Source: Enteractinococcus helveticum
Lineage (GTDB): Bacteria > Actinomycetota > Actinomycetes > Actinomycetales > Micrococcaceae
DNA length: 64,000 nucleotides
Assembly: GCF_001657475.1 (NCBI RefSeq)
Contig: NZ_LXEY01000004.1
Location: 1 to 64,000, forward strand
Direction of reading: 5' to 3'
Shown here: piece after piece, positions 7,977 to 16,547 of the stretch
Layout: each line of letters starts with the position of its first letter
Position numbering within the stretch: position 1 is the stretch's first letter
Notes under the pieces: generated by a model
What the model saw: the letters and a program-made list of their open reading frames with translations, nothing else
What the model was told of the DNA's origin: nothing
The model's database searches: none
Translations under genes and position numbers: made by a program

Positions 7977-9308
7977 TTAGTGGGTGCCGAGACGAATCCA
8001 GGTGTCCCTGCGGATGCGTAACCATAGGCCCAACGCTCGGGCGGCCAAGAAAACACCGGCAAATCCGATCCACACGTAGGCCACCGCACCAATATGTGTT
8101 GCGTTGGCGGCCAGGTTGGCCAATCCGGCCAGCGCCGGCAGGTAGATCACAATGTTGGCGATGCCGATCAGGCCCAGGTATTTAGCGTCGCCTGCGCCCA
8201 TGAGAATCCCGTCGAGCACAAATACATATCCGGAGAGCGGTTGCGACACGGCCAGGACAATCAGCCCGGCGGTGGTGGCCTCAATGACAGCCTGGTCGGT
8301 GGTGAAGACATACGGCAGCCAGACGGCGGTGGCACCCAGCAGCGCTCCGGTGATGACGCCGAAGCCAAATGACCAGCGGATCATGGTGGAGGTCAGCGCT
8401 CGCACCGTGGGCACATTGGATGCCCCAAGTTCCTTGCCGATCAGCGCTTGGGCGGCGATGGCCAGCGCATCCAGGGCAAAGGCCATGGTCGAATACACGT
8501 TGAACACGATCTGGTGGGCGGCCAGCACTTCGGTGCCCAGAGTGGTGGCCGTCAGCACGGTGGCCAGGATCGCCACGCGCAGCGAAGCCGAGCGCACCAA
8601 CAGCCAGGAACCGACATGGGCGGTGGCGCGCAGGCCCGCCGTCGTCGGGGCAAAACCAACGTGGTGTTTGCGCATGCGCGGGATTAAGATGACGGCGTAG
8701 ACGGCGAACATCAGCCACTGGATGACCGAGGTGCCCAGGGCCGAACCGATGACGCCCAGGCCAAGCACGTAGATGAGGATGTAGTTGCCCACAATGTTCA
8801 GCCCGAAACCGGCGCCGGCCACGATTAGTGGGGTTTTGGCGTCTTGCAGGCCGCGCAGTACCCCGGTTGCGGCCAGCACGGCGAGCATCGCAGGCAGCCC
8901 GAACATCGAGTACTGCATGTAATTGATCGCGTGGGGTGCGGCGTCGGGGGTAGCGATGTGCACTAGGAGCGGGGCGGTGAACCACCCAATGACGGCGAGC
9001 ACCGCACCTATGCCTATGCCCAGCCAGATGCCGTCGCGGCCGCGGGCCAGGGCGTTGCCGAGTTGGCCCGCGCCCAGGAATCGGGCGACGGCAGGGGTGG
9101 TCGAATAGGCCAGGAAGATCAACAGCCCGGTGGCGGTTTGGACAATAGCTGCGGCCAGGCCCACACCGGCCAGTTCTGCGGCGCCGAGACGTCCGATCAT
9201 CGCGGTGTCGGCGAGCAGAAAGAGCGGTTCGGCGATCAGCGCGCCGAAGGCCGGCACGGCGAGGGAGAGGATTTGGCGCGATAACGGCCGCGGCGACGTC
9301 GTCGTCAT
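7977..9308 (-). CDS. MATE-family multidrug/drug:cation exporter (DinF-like)
   Basis: 443 residues with twelve predicted helices and internal two-fold symmetry. The N-terminal repeat has LSLAVPAFGALIAEPLFLLADTAMIGRLG (abridged: starts LSLAVPAFGAL), a hallmark of MATE proteins, and the second half begins near SLRVAILATVLTATTLG. Length and topology fit DinF-type members, which export drugs or metabolites using Na+ or H+. The start ATG follows the CPBP gene stop by one base, so the two are translationally linked. Substrate unknown. Confidence 0.88.
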   Translation of the reverse strand: MTTTSPRPLSRQILSLAVPAFGALIAEPLFLLADTAMIGRLGAAELAGVGLAAAIVQTATGLLIFLAYSTTPAVARFLGAGQLGNALARGRDGIWLGIGIGAVLAVIGWFTAPLLVHIATPDAAPHAINYMQYSMFGLPAMLAVLAATGVLRGLQDAKTPLIVAGAGFGLNIVGNYILIYVLGLGVIGSALGTSVIQWLMFAVYAVILIPRMRKHHVGFAPTTAGLRATAHVGSWLLVRSASLRVAILATVLTATTLGTEVLAAHQIVFNVYSTMAFALDALAIAAQALIGKELGASNVPTVRALTSTMIRWSFGFGVITGALLGATAVWLPYVFTTDQAVIEATTAGLIVLAVSQPLSGYVFVLDGILMGAGDAKYLGLIGIANIVIYLPALAGLANLAANATHIGAVAYVWIGFAGVFLAARALGLWLRIRRDTWIRLGTH

Positions 9309-9309
9309 G

Positions 9310-10221
9310 TCAGATGATGGTGCCCATTTCGATAAATTGCAGTTCCATGACCAGCACGGACATCACGTTGTTAAACGCGTGGGCCAGCCACGCGTAGGCA
9401 AAGGATTTTTTGGACAGCAGGTACACCGCGGTAAAGGCGATGGCCATGGACAGGTAGGGCACCATGCTGGCAAACGTGGTCTCCGGGTCGGAGATGAAGT
9501 GCAGCAGGGTAAAGGCGATGATCGAGATCGGCACGGTGATCCACACTGAAATATAACGCGACAGTTTGCCGATCAGGATGTGGCGGAAAATGTATTCTTC
9601 GACGAATGGGCCCACGAGCCCCAGGATGAGAATGGACATCCACAGGCTGGATTCGCCCGCGGCTTCTTGCACGGCTTGCTGGTTGGCGGAGATATCAGGT
9701 TCTTGGCCGGAGGCCATCAGCACCAGCCCGGTGAACAACAGGGTTGACAGCCAGATGACCGGCAGCAGCAGGACTTTGAGCCACCACCAGGTGGCAAACC
9801 AGCGGAATGAACGCGCAAATGCGCGCCAGGAGACCGCCAGCAGCACAACGCCGGCTATTCCGTAGAGCACCACATTGGAATACATCAAGAACCAGCCGGG
9901 CACCTGGTCTGCGGATAAGACTTCCTGGAAACTTATCGGGTCGTAGCCGTAGGCGTCCGCGCCGAATTCGGTCACGCCCGGGATCGCGAAGACGAACAGC
10001 ATGCCGCCGAAGAGGAACCCGCCGATGTAGACGATCAGCCCGAGCAGATCGCCCCAGTGAAATTTGCCCGGATCCGATGCTGTGGGGTCTTCGGGGTCGG
10101 CTTGTCCGCGCCGGCGTTTGGTTCCGGGCGGGGTTTTGGGCCAGCCGGTGGGATATTTTCCCGGCCAGCCAACCGGATACGGATGCTGTGGCGGATTGGT
10201 GCCGTAGGTCGGGTTACTCAC
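9310..10221 (-). CDS. CPBP-family intramembrane metalloprotease
   Basis: 303 residues. A Pro/Gly-rich cytosolic N-terminus (about 60 residues) is followed by seven or eight helices. The CPBP (Abi/CAAX protease-like) motifs are present: EEYIFRHILIG (EExxxR), FTLLHFIS (FxxxH) and HAFNN (HxxxN). These bind the catalytic metal. Family members process prenylated proteins, bacteriocin leaders or anti-sigma factors. It overlaps the stop of the upstream ABC exporter gene by 4 bp and abuts the MATE gene, suggesting a joint export operon in which it might process an exported peptide, though no peptide gene was found. Confidence 0.85.
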   Translation of the reverse strand: MSNPTYGTNPPQHPYPVGWPGKYPTGWPKTPPGTKRRRGQADPEDPTASDPGKFHWGDLLGLIVYIGGFLFGGMLFVFAIPGVTEFGADAYGYDPISFQEVLSADQVPGWFLMYSNVVLYGIAGVVLLAVSWRAFARSFRWFATWWWLKVLLLPVIWLSTLLFTGLVLMASGQEPDISANQQAVQEAAGESSLWMSILILGLVGPFVEEYIFRHILIGKLSRYISVWITVPISIIAFTLLHFISDPETTFASMVPYLSMAIAFTAVYLLSKKSFAYAWLAHAFNNVMSVLVMELQFIEMGTII

Positions 10222-12023
10222 CGGCCTCCTTCAATGTGCTGTTGGGTTTGGGCCGTGTATAAGTCATGGTACATTCCACGGGCTGCAAGTAACTGGGCGT
10301 GGGTGCCTTGTTCGACGACGTCGCCGGCGTCCATCACCACAATCACATCGGCCGCGCGAATTGTGGACAATCGGTGGGCGATCACAAACGACGTCCGGCC
10401 CTGTTGGAGTTTGGCCAGGGCCTGCTGGATGAGCACCTCGGTGCGGGTGTCCACCGATGAAGTCGCCTCGTCCAAAATCAGCAGTCGCGGGTTGGATAAA
10501 AACGCCCGGGCGATGGTCAACAGCTGGCGCTCCCCCGCGGAGATCGCATCCGAGTCGAGGCTGACCTCGGTGTCGTAGCCGTTGGGTAGCTGGTTGATGA
10601 AGTAATCGGCACGGGCGGCCTGGGCGGCAGCCATGATCTGGTCGTGCGTGGCATCCGGATTGCCGTAGGCGATGTTGTGCTTGATGGACCCGGAGAATAG
10701 CACCGCGTCTTGGAGCACCATGCCGATTGGTTCGCGCAGCTGCGCCCGTGAAACCGTGGAAATATCGGTCCCGTCGATCAGGATCTGCCCGGCGTCGACG
10801 TCGTAGAAGCGCATCAGCAGGTTGACCAACGTCGTCTTCCCGGCGCCGGTTGGGCCCACAATCGCCACCAGTTGACCCGGTTCGACCTTCAGATTCAGGT
10901 TGGTGATCAGCGGGGCGCCGTCGTCATACCCAAACCGCACGTCCCGGAACTCCACGGCACCGGTGACTTCGGGCAGGGCGCCGTCGGTGTCGGTTTCTTC
11001 TTCGGCGTCGAGAAATTCGAATACGCGCTCGGCCGAGGCCACCGCCGAGATAATCATATTCGCCAGGCCTGCCAGCTGTCCCAGCGGCTGGTTGAACTCG
11101 CGCGAGTACTGGATGAACGCGGTGACCGAACCCAGCGGCAGGCGCCCGGCGGCGACTTGCAGCGCACCCACCACGGCAATGCCAACGTAGCCCAGGTAGG
11201 TTACCCACTGCATGATCGGGTGGATCATGCCCGAGACGAACTGGGCCTTATAGCTGGCCTGGTAGACGTCGTCATTGCGGTCATCGAATTCGGCGATCAT
11301 CGCATCCTGGCGGTTGAACAGGGTAATGACGTCGTGACCCGTAAAGGCCTCTTCAATGTGCCCGTTGAGCTTGCCGGTGTTGGCCCACTGGGCGGAGAAC
11401 AGTTTCTGGGCGCGCTGGCCGATCACCCCGACGACGACGGCCGCGATCGGCACCGCAATCAGCGCGATGAGCGCCAGCTGCCAGGAGATTGAGAACATCA
11501 TGATCGTGATGCCGATGATCGTCAACACGCCGTTGAGAATCGACGACACGGTTTGTTGCAGGGCGGTTTGGATATTGTCGACGTCGTTGGTGGTTCGTGA
11601 CAGCAGGTCGCCGCGTTGGGTTCCATCAAACCAGTTGGTGGGCACCCGGTGCAGCTTATTTTCCACATCCTGGCGCAGCAGGTAGGTGATTTCCACACCG
11701 ATGATGATCAGAATGCGTCCCTGCCACCACATCAGGCCCATGGCGACGACGTACATGGCCAGCACGCGGGTGATCAGTTCACCCAGCAGCGCGAGGTCGA
11801 TGCCGTCGGCGTGGAAGATCACATTGACGGCCTCGCCAAGCACCAGCGGCGCCCACACCTGCAAGGCGACGGAGATGACGGTGAGTACTACGGCCAGGAT
11901 GAGCTTGGGTTTATAGGGCGCAAATACCGCGGCCAGGCGCTTCATGGCGGGCCAGAACGCTTTGGGTTTGCGGCCCGGATCGGCGCCGGCTTGGACTTCA
12001 GTGGTTTCGGTGGTTTCAGTCAT
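10218..12023 (-). CDS. ABC exporter half-transporter, subunit B (canonical Walker B)
   Basis: 601 residues: six TM helices (about 45-320) fused to a C-terminal ATPase domain. Walker A GPTGAGKTT near residue 390, Walker B LLILDEATSSVD with catalytic Glu near 516, but the ABC signature is degenerate (ISAGERQ instead of LSGGQ). It pairs with the upstream gene, whose signature is canonical and whose Walker B Glu is Asp, the pattern of heterodimeric exporters with one active ATP site. The start ATG at 12023 overlaps the upstream stop by 8 bp and has AGGTGG before it. Multidrug, lipid or peptide export are possible. Confidence 0.88.
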   Translation of the reverse strand: MTETTETTEVQAGADPGRKPKAFWPAMKRLAAVFAPYKPKLILAVVLTVISVALQVWAPLVLGEAVNVIFHADGIDLALLGELITRVLAMYVVAMGLMWWQGRILIIIGVEITYLLRQDVENKLHRVPTNWFDGTQRGDLLSRTTNDVDNIQTALQQTVSSILNGVLTIIGITIMMFSISWQLALIALIAVPIAAVVVGVIGQRAQKLFSAQWANTGKLNGHIEEAFTGHDVITLFNRQDAMIAEFDDRNDDVYQASYKAQFVSGMIHPIMQWVTYLGYVGIAVVGALQVAAGRLPLGSVTAFIQYSREFNQPLGQLAGLANMIISAVASAERVFEFLDAEEETDTDGALPEVTGAVEFRDVRFGYDDGAPLITNLNLKVEPGQLVAIVGPTGAGKTTLVNLLMRFYDVDAGQILIDGTDISTVSRAQLREPIGMVLQDAVLFSGSIKHNIAYGNPDATHDQIMAAAQAARADYFINQLPNGYDTEVSLDSDAISAGERQLLTIARAFLSNPRLLILDEATSSVDTRTEVLIQQALAKLQQGRTSFVIAHRLSTIRAADVIVVMDAGDVVEQGTHAQLLAARGMYHDLYTAQTQQHIEGGR

Positions 12024-13743
12024 GGCCCACCTGCGATTCGACAATTTGTTGGTACACGGTATTGGTTTTCAGCAGTTGGTCGTGGGTGCCGTCGCCGACG
12101 ATGCGGCCGTGTTCCAGCACCAAGATGCGGTCGGCATCACGAATCGTGGCCACGCGTTGGGCCACAATCAGGATGGTCGCATCGGCCAGTTGGTCGGTCA
12201 GTGCGGCGCGCAGTTTGGCATCCGTGGTGGCATCCAGTGCCGAAAACGAGTCGTCAAACAGGTAAATCTTTGGTTTCGCGGCCAGGGCACGGCCAATAGC
12301 CAGCCGCTGGCGTTGCCCACCGGAAACATCGGTGCCGCCCTGGGCAATCGCGGAGTGCAGTCCGACGTCGTCCTTGGTGTCGCGCACGGACACAAAATCT
12401 GCGGCTTGGGCGGTGTCCAGGGCGGCCCAGACGTCGTCTTCGGTTGCATCCGGTGCACCGAATCGCATATTAGATGCCACCGTGCCCGAGAAGAGATAGG
12501 CCTTTTGCGGCACCATCCCCACGATATTGGACAGGGCCTCGCGCGAGTAGGCGCTCACGGGCGCCCCGTCGATCAACACGTCGCCAGCGGTAGTGTCGGT
12601 CAGTCGCGGAATCAGGTTCAACAGCGTGGTCTTGCCCGACCCGGTGGAGCCGATAATGCCTACCGTCTGGCCGGGTGCTGCACTGAAGTTGATGTCCTCT
12701 AATACCGGCATATCCGCCCCCGGATACGCATACGTCACGTTGCGGAACTCAAGATTGCCGGCCGGCTCCTCAGGCTCAAAGGTGCCTTCGGTCAGTTCGG
12801 GTTCGGTGGCCAGCACCTCGTTGATGCGCTTGGCCGAAACCATCGCGCGCGGGATCATCAAGAAAATCATCGTGGCCATCATCACGGCCATCAGAATCTG
12901 CAATAGGTATTGCATAAACGCCGTCAGCGACCCGACCTCAACCAGGCCAGCGTCCACGCGCAACCCGCCATACCACAGCACTGCGGCCGTCGCGCCGTGC
13001 AGCACCAGTGAAATGAGCGGGAACAGCAGCACGAAAATCTTACCCACCCCGATCGCCAGGTCGGTCAGGTGCTGATTGGCCTTGGTGAACCGGGCGGTTT
13101 CATACTCCTCGCGCACAAAGGCCCGCACCACGCGCATCCCGGTGATTTGCTCGCGCAGAGTGTGGTTGACGTCGTCAATGGCCTCTTGCATTTGCCGGAA
13201 CAGCGGCATCATCTTCAACGCGGCCAAGATCATGATCAAAATGACCACGGGAGCTGCGATCCACACCAGCCATGACAGTCCGGCGTCCTCACGCATCGCC
13301 ATGACCACCCCGCCGATCCCCATGATCGGCGCCATGACCAACAGGCTCATGCCCATCAGCGTGACCATTTGCAATTGTTGGACGTCGTTGGTCGCGCGCG
13401 TGATCAGGGTTGCGGGCCCAAATTGGGACATTTGGTAGCTGGAGAACCTCGAGACGCGCCGGAAAATCTCGGCGCGCAGATCGCGTCCGATCGACATCGA
13501 AGCAACCGCCGCGAACCACACCGAACCAACGGATGCAGCCAATTGGACCAGTGCGACGGCAAGCATCACACCGCCCAGGCCCCAGATCACGTCGGTGTTG
13601 CCGGTGGCAATCCCGTCGTCAATGATTTGGGCATTGAGTGCCGGTAAAAACAAAATGGCGCCCACTGTTGCCAGTTGCAGGACCACTACGGCCACCAGGT
13701 GACCACTATATGGGCGCGCAAAACGCGCCAGGAGTTTGAGCAA
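12016..13743 (-). CDS. ABC exporter half-transporter, subunit A (Walker B Glu to Asp)
   Basis: 575 residues: type IV exporter fold with six TM helices, then the ATPase domain. Walker A GSTGSGKTT near residue 363, canonical signature VSGGQRQRLAIGRAL near 473, and Walker B IYLFDDSFSALD near 495, where the usual catalytic Glu is Asp. It forms an operon with subunit B, the CPBP protease, MATE and possibly the DUF308 protein. The asymmetry of sites suggests that ATP is hydrolysed at the site made of this subunit's signature and B's Walker B. Related to MdlA/MdlB and TM287/288 types. Confidence 0.88.
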   Translation of the reverse strand: MLKLLARFARPYSGHLVAVVVLQLATVGAILFLPALNAQIIDDGIATGNTDVIWGLGGVMLAVALVQLAASVGSVWFAAVASMSIGRDLRAEIFRRVSRFSSYQMSQFGPATLITRATNDVQQLQMVTLMGMSLLVMAPIMGIGGVVMAMREDAGLSWLVWIAAPVVILIMILAALKMMPLFRQMQEAIDDVNHTLREQITGMRVVRAFVREEYETARFTKANQHLTDLAIGVGKIFVLLFPLISLVLHGATAAVLWYGGLRVDAGLVEVGSLTAFMQYLLQILMAVMMATMIFLMIPRAMVSAKRINEVLATEPELTEGTFEPEEPAGNLEFRNVTYAYPGADMPVLEDINFSAAPGQTVGIIGSTGSGKTTLLNLIPRLTDTTAGDVLIDGAPVSAYSREALSNIVGMVPQKAYLFSGTVASNMRFGAPDATEDDVWAALDTAQAADFVSVRDTKDDVGLHSAIAQGGTDVSGGQRQRLAIGRALAAKPKIYLFDDSFSALDATTDAKLRAALTDQLADATILIVAQRVATIRDADRILVLEHGRIVGDGTHDQLLKTNTVYQQIVESQVGHD

Positions 13744-13762
13744 AGGAGTCTTTCCTACCCGG

Positions 13763-14728
13763 TCAGGGTACTTCTACCGTCGACCACTCATAAACGTTCT
13801 TATTTCGCATCGATACCAGCTCAATGGCGTGGTGTTGCAATTGTTTTTCTGCCTCGGTGGCCGGCTGCCAGCTCGGGATCGGCTCGGCCTTGCCTTCCTC
13901 GGCCACCACCATAATCGCAATCGATTGGGCCACCGGACGCAGGTCGCGCTGTTCAGGTTTACCACTCCAGGCGCGCACCACCAGGTACATTGAGCGTTCC
14001 GTGGTGTGGACAATACGTGCTTCAATTTCGACGACGTCGCCCACGTACACCCCGTGGTAGAACTGCACCCCACCCGCAAATACCGCAACCGCCTGTTTAC
14101 CCGCCCAGCGCGAGGCACACACAAACGCGGCCTCATCGAGCCAGCTCATCAGCGTACCACCCTGGAGCCGAAACCCGGGCGTCACCTGGGCGGCATGGGC
14201 AATAAAGCACAGCAACACGACTTCTGCGGTGGTTTCGGCCGGATCCGGAAACGACACCTGCCCCAACGCGTCTTCACCGCGGGCATGTTCAATCGAGCGA
14301 GCCTTGGCCACCTCGCGGCGCTTATGACCGGCGTCGGTACGCGGCTCCCACGGATTGATCTGTTTCGGCTTGCCCTTGGCATCCACGGCCTCATAAACCA
14401 TGACCACCCACGTGGCCACGGTTGGTTCGCCGTCGTCATCCAAAACGTCTGGCAAGGTCAACCGACCCTGCACATGAATTTCCGTACCCTCAGTGTAAAT
14501 CAGGCGCGCCTGCGCAGTGATCTGAGTATCCACAGGCACCGGGTGCCCGAATTTCATGTTGCCAATATATGTGGCCTGCACATTCGAGCCCGCCCAAGTG
14601 GCTGCGGCAGCATAACCGGCCTTATCCAGCCAGCTCATGACGGTACCGGCGTCCACGTAACCCGAAGGATGATCATACGCTTCAGCCCGGAAGTGGAGGG
14701 TAATCGAACTTCGCGAGCGCATAACCAT
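13763..14728 (-). CDS. Acyl-CoA thioesterase with two hotdog domains
   Basis: 321 residues with two tandem hotdog folds. The first has AGTVMSWLDKAGYAAAATW and the second GGTLMSWLDEAAFVCASRW, both the 4HBT helix with catalytic Asp/Glu region. It is related to TesB-unlike, BFIT/Acot-type hexameric thioesterases that hydrolyse acyl-CoA to acid and CoA. A GTG-rich extension upstream is open, but GGTGGT precedes the ATG at 14728 by 6 nt and the protein then starts MVMRSRSSITLHF. The gene is 20 bp downstream-adjacent to the ABC operon start, yet on the same strand; co-transcription into it is possible. Confidence 0.85.
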   Translation of the reverse strand: MVMRSRSSITLHFRAEAYDHPSGYVDAGTVMSWLDKAGYAAAATWAGSNVQATYIGNMKFGHPVPVDTQITAQARLIYTEGTEIHVQGRLTLPDVLDDDGEPTVATWVVMVYEAVDAKGKPKQINPWEPRTDAGHKRREVAKARSIEHARGEDALGQVSFPDPAETTAEVVLLCFIAHAAQVTPGFRLQGGTLMSWLDEAAFVCASRWAGKQAVAVFAGGVQFYHGVYVGDVVEIEARIVHTTERSMYLVVRAWSGKPEQRDLRPVAQSIAIMVVAEEGKAEPIPSWQPATEAEKQLQHHAIELVSMRNKNVYEWSTVEVP

Positions 14729-14763
14729 TAAACTACCACCTGCAATGTGTGCACAATAGAGAC

Positions 14764-15345
14764 ATGTCCTATTCTGCATCGCCTTCAGCTAACCGCCCAG
14801 ATCACTTTTCCACAGCCGTCACGACACGCATTGCAACGGCCGTTGAAACCCTGGGGTATACGACCCTGGTCGACTGGGCCATGCGCCTGTTATCGCAGGA
14901 AACTACGCCCGACGCCGAACACGATCCCGACATTAAACTACTCGGCGGCATGGACGCCATCGAGCCCTACATGGCGCGTGTCTGGGCCGGCCAAGCCCTA
15001 CTCCACGCCTGGCATCACAAAGCCGAGGACGCCGTCATTATTGCTTTGAACGACGACGATTGGCAGGTCCGTGAAATTGCTGTCCAACTCGTTGGCCACC
15101 ACGAACTTGCCCACGTCGATAAACTCGTCGAACTGCTCACCGACGACGCCTACCCGCACGTGCGCATGGCCGCCGCTCGGGCCATTGGCGTTACCGCAAC
15201 CCCACAGCATGATGTGGCCATTGACCGTCTGCAGCGGTTAGTTATGGATCCGAATTCCTTCTTAGCCGCTGCGGCCGAAGATGCCCTCGGTGAGATCGCT
15301 AACCGCCACAACCGACCTGACCTCGCCACCGCGCCCCGGTACTAA
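14764..15345 (+). CDS. HEAT-repeat protein
   Basis: 193 residues, mostly alpha-helical. At least three helical repeats are seen in the second half (EDAVIIALNDDDWQVREIAVQ, DKLVELLTDDAYPHVRMAAA and IDRLQRLVMDPNSFLAAAA, each followed by a second helix), the pattern of HEAT/PBS-lyase-like repeats that form protein-binding scaffolds. No catalytic residues recognised. The ATG at 14764 lacks a Shine-Dalgarno but CACAAT ends 6 nt before it, so a leaderless mRNA is likely; a GTG at 14749 is an alternative. It is divergent from the thioesterase with 35 bp between starts. Confidence 0.75.
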   Translation: MSYSASPSANRPDHFSTAVTTRIATAVETLGYTTLVDWAMRLLSQETTPDAEHDPDIKLLGGMDAIEPYMARVWAGQALLHAWHHKAEDAVIIALNDDDWQVREIAVQLVGHHELAHVDKLVELLTDDAYPHVRMAAARAIGVTATPQHDVAIDRLQRLVMDPNSFLAAAAEDALGEIANRHNRPDLATAPRY

Positions 15346-15483
15346 AACGCAACCGGTCGATGTCTCATCGACATAAAGTGTTCGCTACTTCCCATGGTGG
15401 CCCTGAAGCACTAGGGCTACAATAGAAACAGCGCCATTGCTTGAAGAGCCGACCGCAAAACTCTGTAGATTTTGGAGGCGATT

Positions 15484-15972
15484 ATGATGGCGAAGAAATA
15501 TGCTAACCCACCCGTAAAATCGAAAACCACTTACTCGGTGCAGAAGACGGGCTCCCCTAGTACAAGTACGATCCATCATCCATTAGTCCACGAGGCCACT
15601 ATTGGAAACAGACGGCGCTGGGCAGCGTGGCAGGATTGGTTGAGCGTTGGACTGGGCATTTACCTAGCCCTGGCACATCTATGGATCCCGGGTGCACCGA
15701 CAGCACTGTGGGTAACGCTAGGCGTTCTGGTCATCGTCTCATCCTTGTGGGCGGGGACCACCGCATCTTCCACATTGGCTGAGTTCGTGAAAATGGTACT
15801 CGGCGTCATGGTCTTCCTCTCGGCCCTCTTTGGCGCGCACGTAGAGGAACGTACGGCGATGTTGACCTCCTGGATGGTTGGAGCCGCATTGGTCATCCTG
15901 GCAGTGATTGCTTCGTACCGAAACCGCTCAGGCCGGTCAGCGACCAATCCACACGAATATCAATATGCATAA
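15484..15972 (+). CDS. SPW-repeat-like small membrane protein
   Basis: 162 residues. A polar N-terminus of about 45 residues precedes AAWQDWLSVGLGIYLALAHLW and three more helices. The motif W-Q-D-W near the first helix and the four-helix layout resemble SPW-repeat membrane proteins of unknown function. The GGAGG box 5 nt before the ATG at 15484 fixes the start. A strong terminator follows at 16004, so the gene is its own transcript. Confidence 0.65.
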   Translation: MMAKKYANPPVKSKTTYSVQKTGSPSTSTIHHPLVHEATIGNRRRWAAWQDWLSVGLGIYLALAHLWIPGAPTALWVTLGVLVIVSSLWAGTTASSTLAEFVKMVLGVMVFLSALFGAHVEERTAMLTSWMVGAALVILAVIASYRNRSGRSATNPHEYQYA

Positions 15973-16003
15973 AAGCTCAGGGCTATATTGCTACCCGAGG
16001 CAC

Positions 16004-16039
16004 AAGCGGTACCCCACCGATGGGTACCGCTTCTTTTTT
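16004..16039 (+). terminator. Rho-independent terminator
   Basis: Perfect 11-bp stem AAGCGGTACCC / GGGTACCGCTT with a 7-nt loop, followed by CTTTTTTG. It lies 31 bp after the stop of the membrane-protein gene at 15972. Confidence 0.92.
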
Positions 16040-16547
16040 GCGTCGAGATGAGGCTTACAGTCCGTAACGCAGTGCCGATGACAGCCTGAAGATCCCCCGG
16101 CAACATGTATCGGACTGGGCGTATCAGCGCCATGATCTGGCAGCTGCTCCACACTATTAATCATCAACGCACCATGAACTACAGCCGCGACACGGCATGT
16201 AAATGTCTGGTGCGCTGGAAGGTGCAGAACGAATATCTGATGCAGAGGTATCTTGCAACCGTGTCGTCTAGAGATGTGGAAAACTCTCAATACATGGGAT
16301 GATATCCACACCAAAACTCATAGGCCTTCATGATATTCATTGAAAGTGATATAGACCTTCTTCTTTTATCTAAAAATGTTAAACAAACATAGATACGTCA
16401 TTGCCTTAGATGCATTTCTTGGATAAAATGGTGTCAAATAGAGATCTTGAAAAGTCACTGATGCAAACTGACTGAATGCTACAGATGCGGTCGAGGAACA
16501 CCGTTACCTCAAACTCACTAACTGTTGTTCGCTGAGAGGACTGCGTC
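16040..16547. other. AT-rich intergenic region before the HNH gene
   Basis: No gene recognised in about 510 bp. The 16300-16480 part is clearly richer in A and T than the surrounding DNA and probably holds the promoter of the DUF222 gene. A short open frame at 16105-16302 lacks a ribosome-binding site and any family features. Confidence 0.4.

Noticed and set aside
8281..8985. Long minus-strand frame of 234 codons inside the MATE gene
   Set aside because: It reads as Arg/His/Pro-rich sequence and overlaps the MATE gene in another frame of the same strand; no ribosome-binding site or family pattern.
11616..12299. Plus-strand frames across the ABC exporter genes
   Set aside because: Antisense to two genes with full ABC motifs; composition is Gln/His/Gly-rich, as expected of a reverse frame.
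16105..16302. 65-codon frame before the DUF222 gene
   Set aside because: AT-rich intergenic DNA with no start signal; sequence unlike any family I know.
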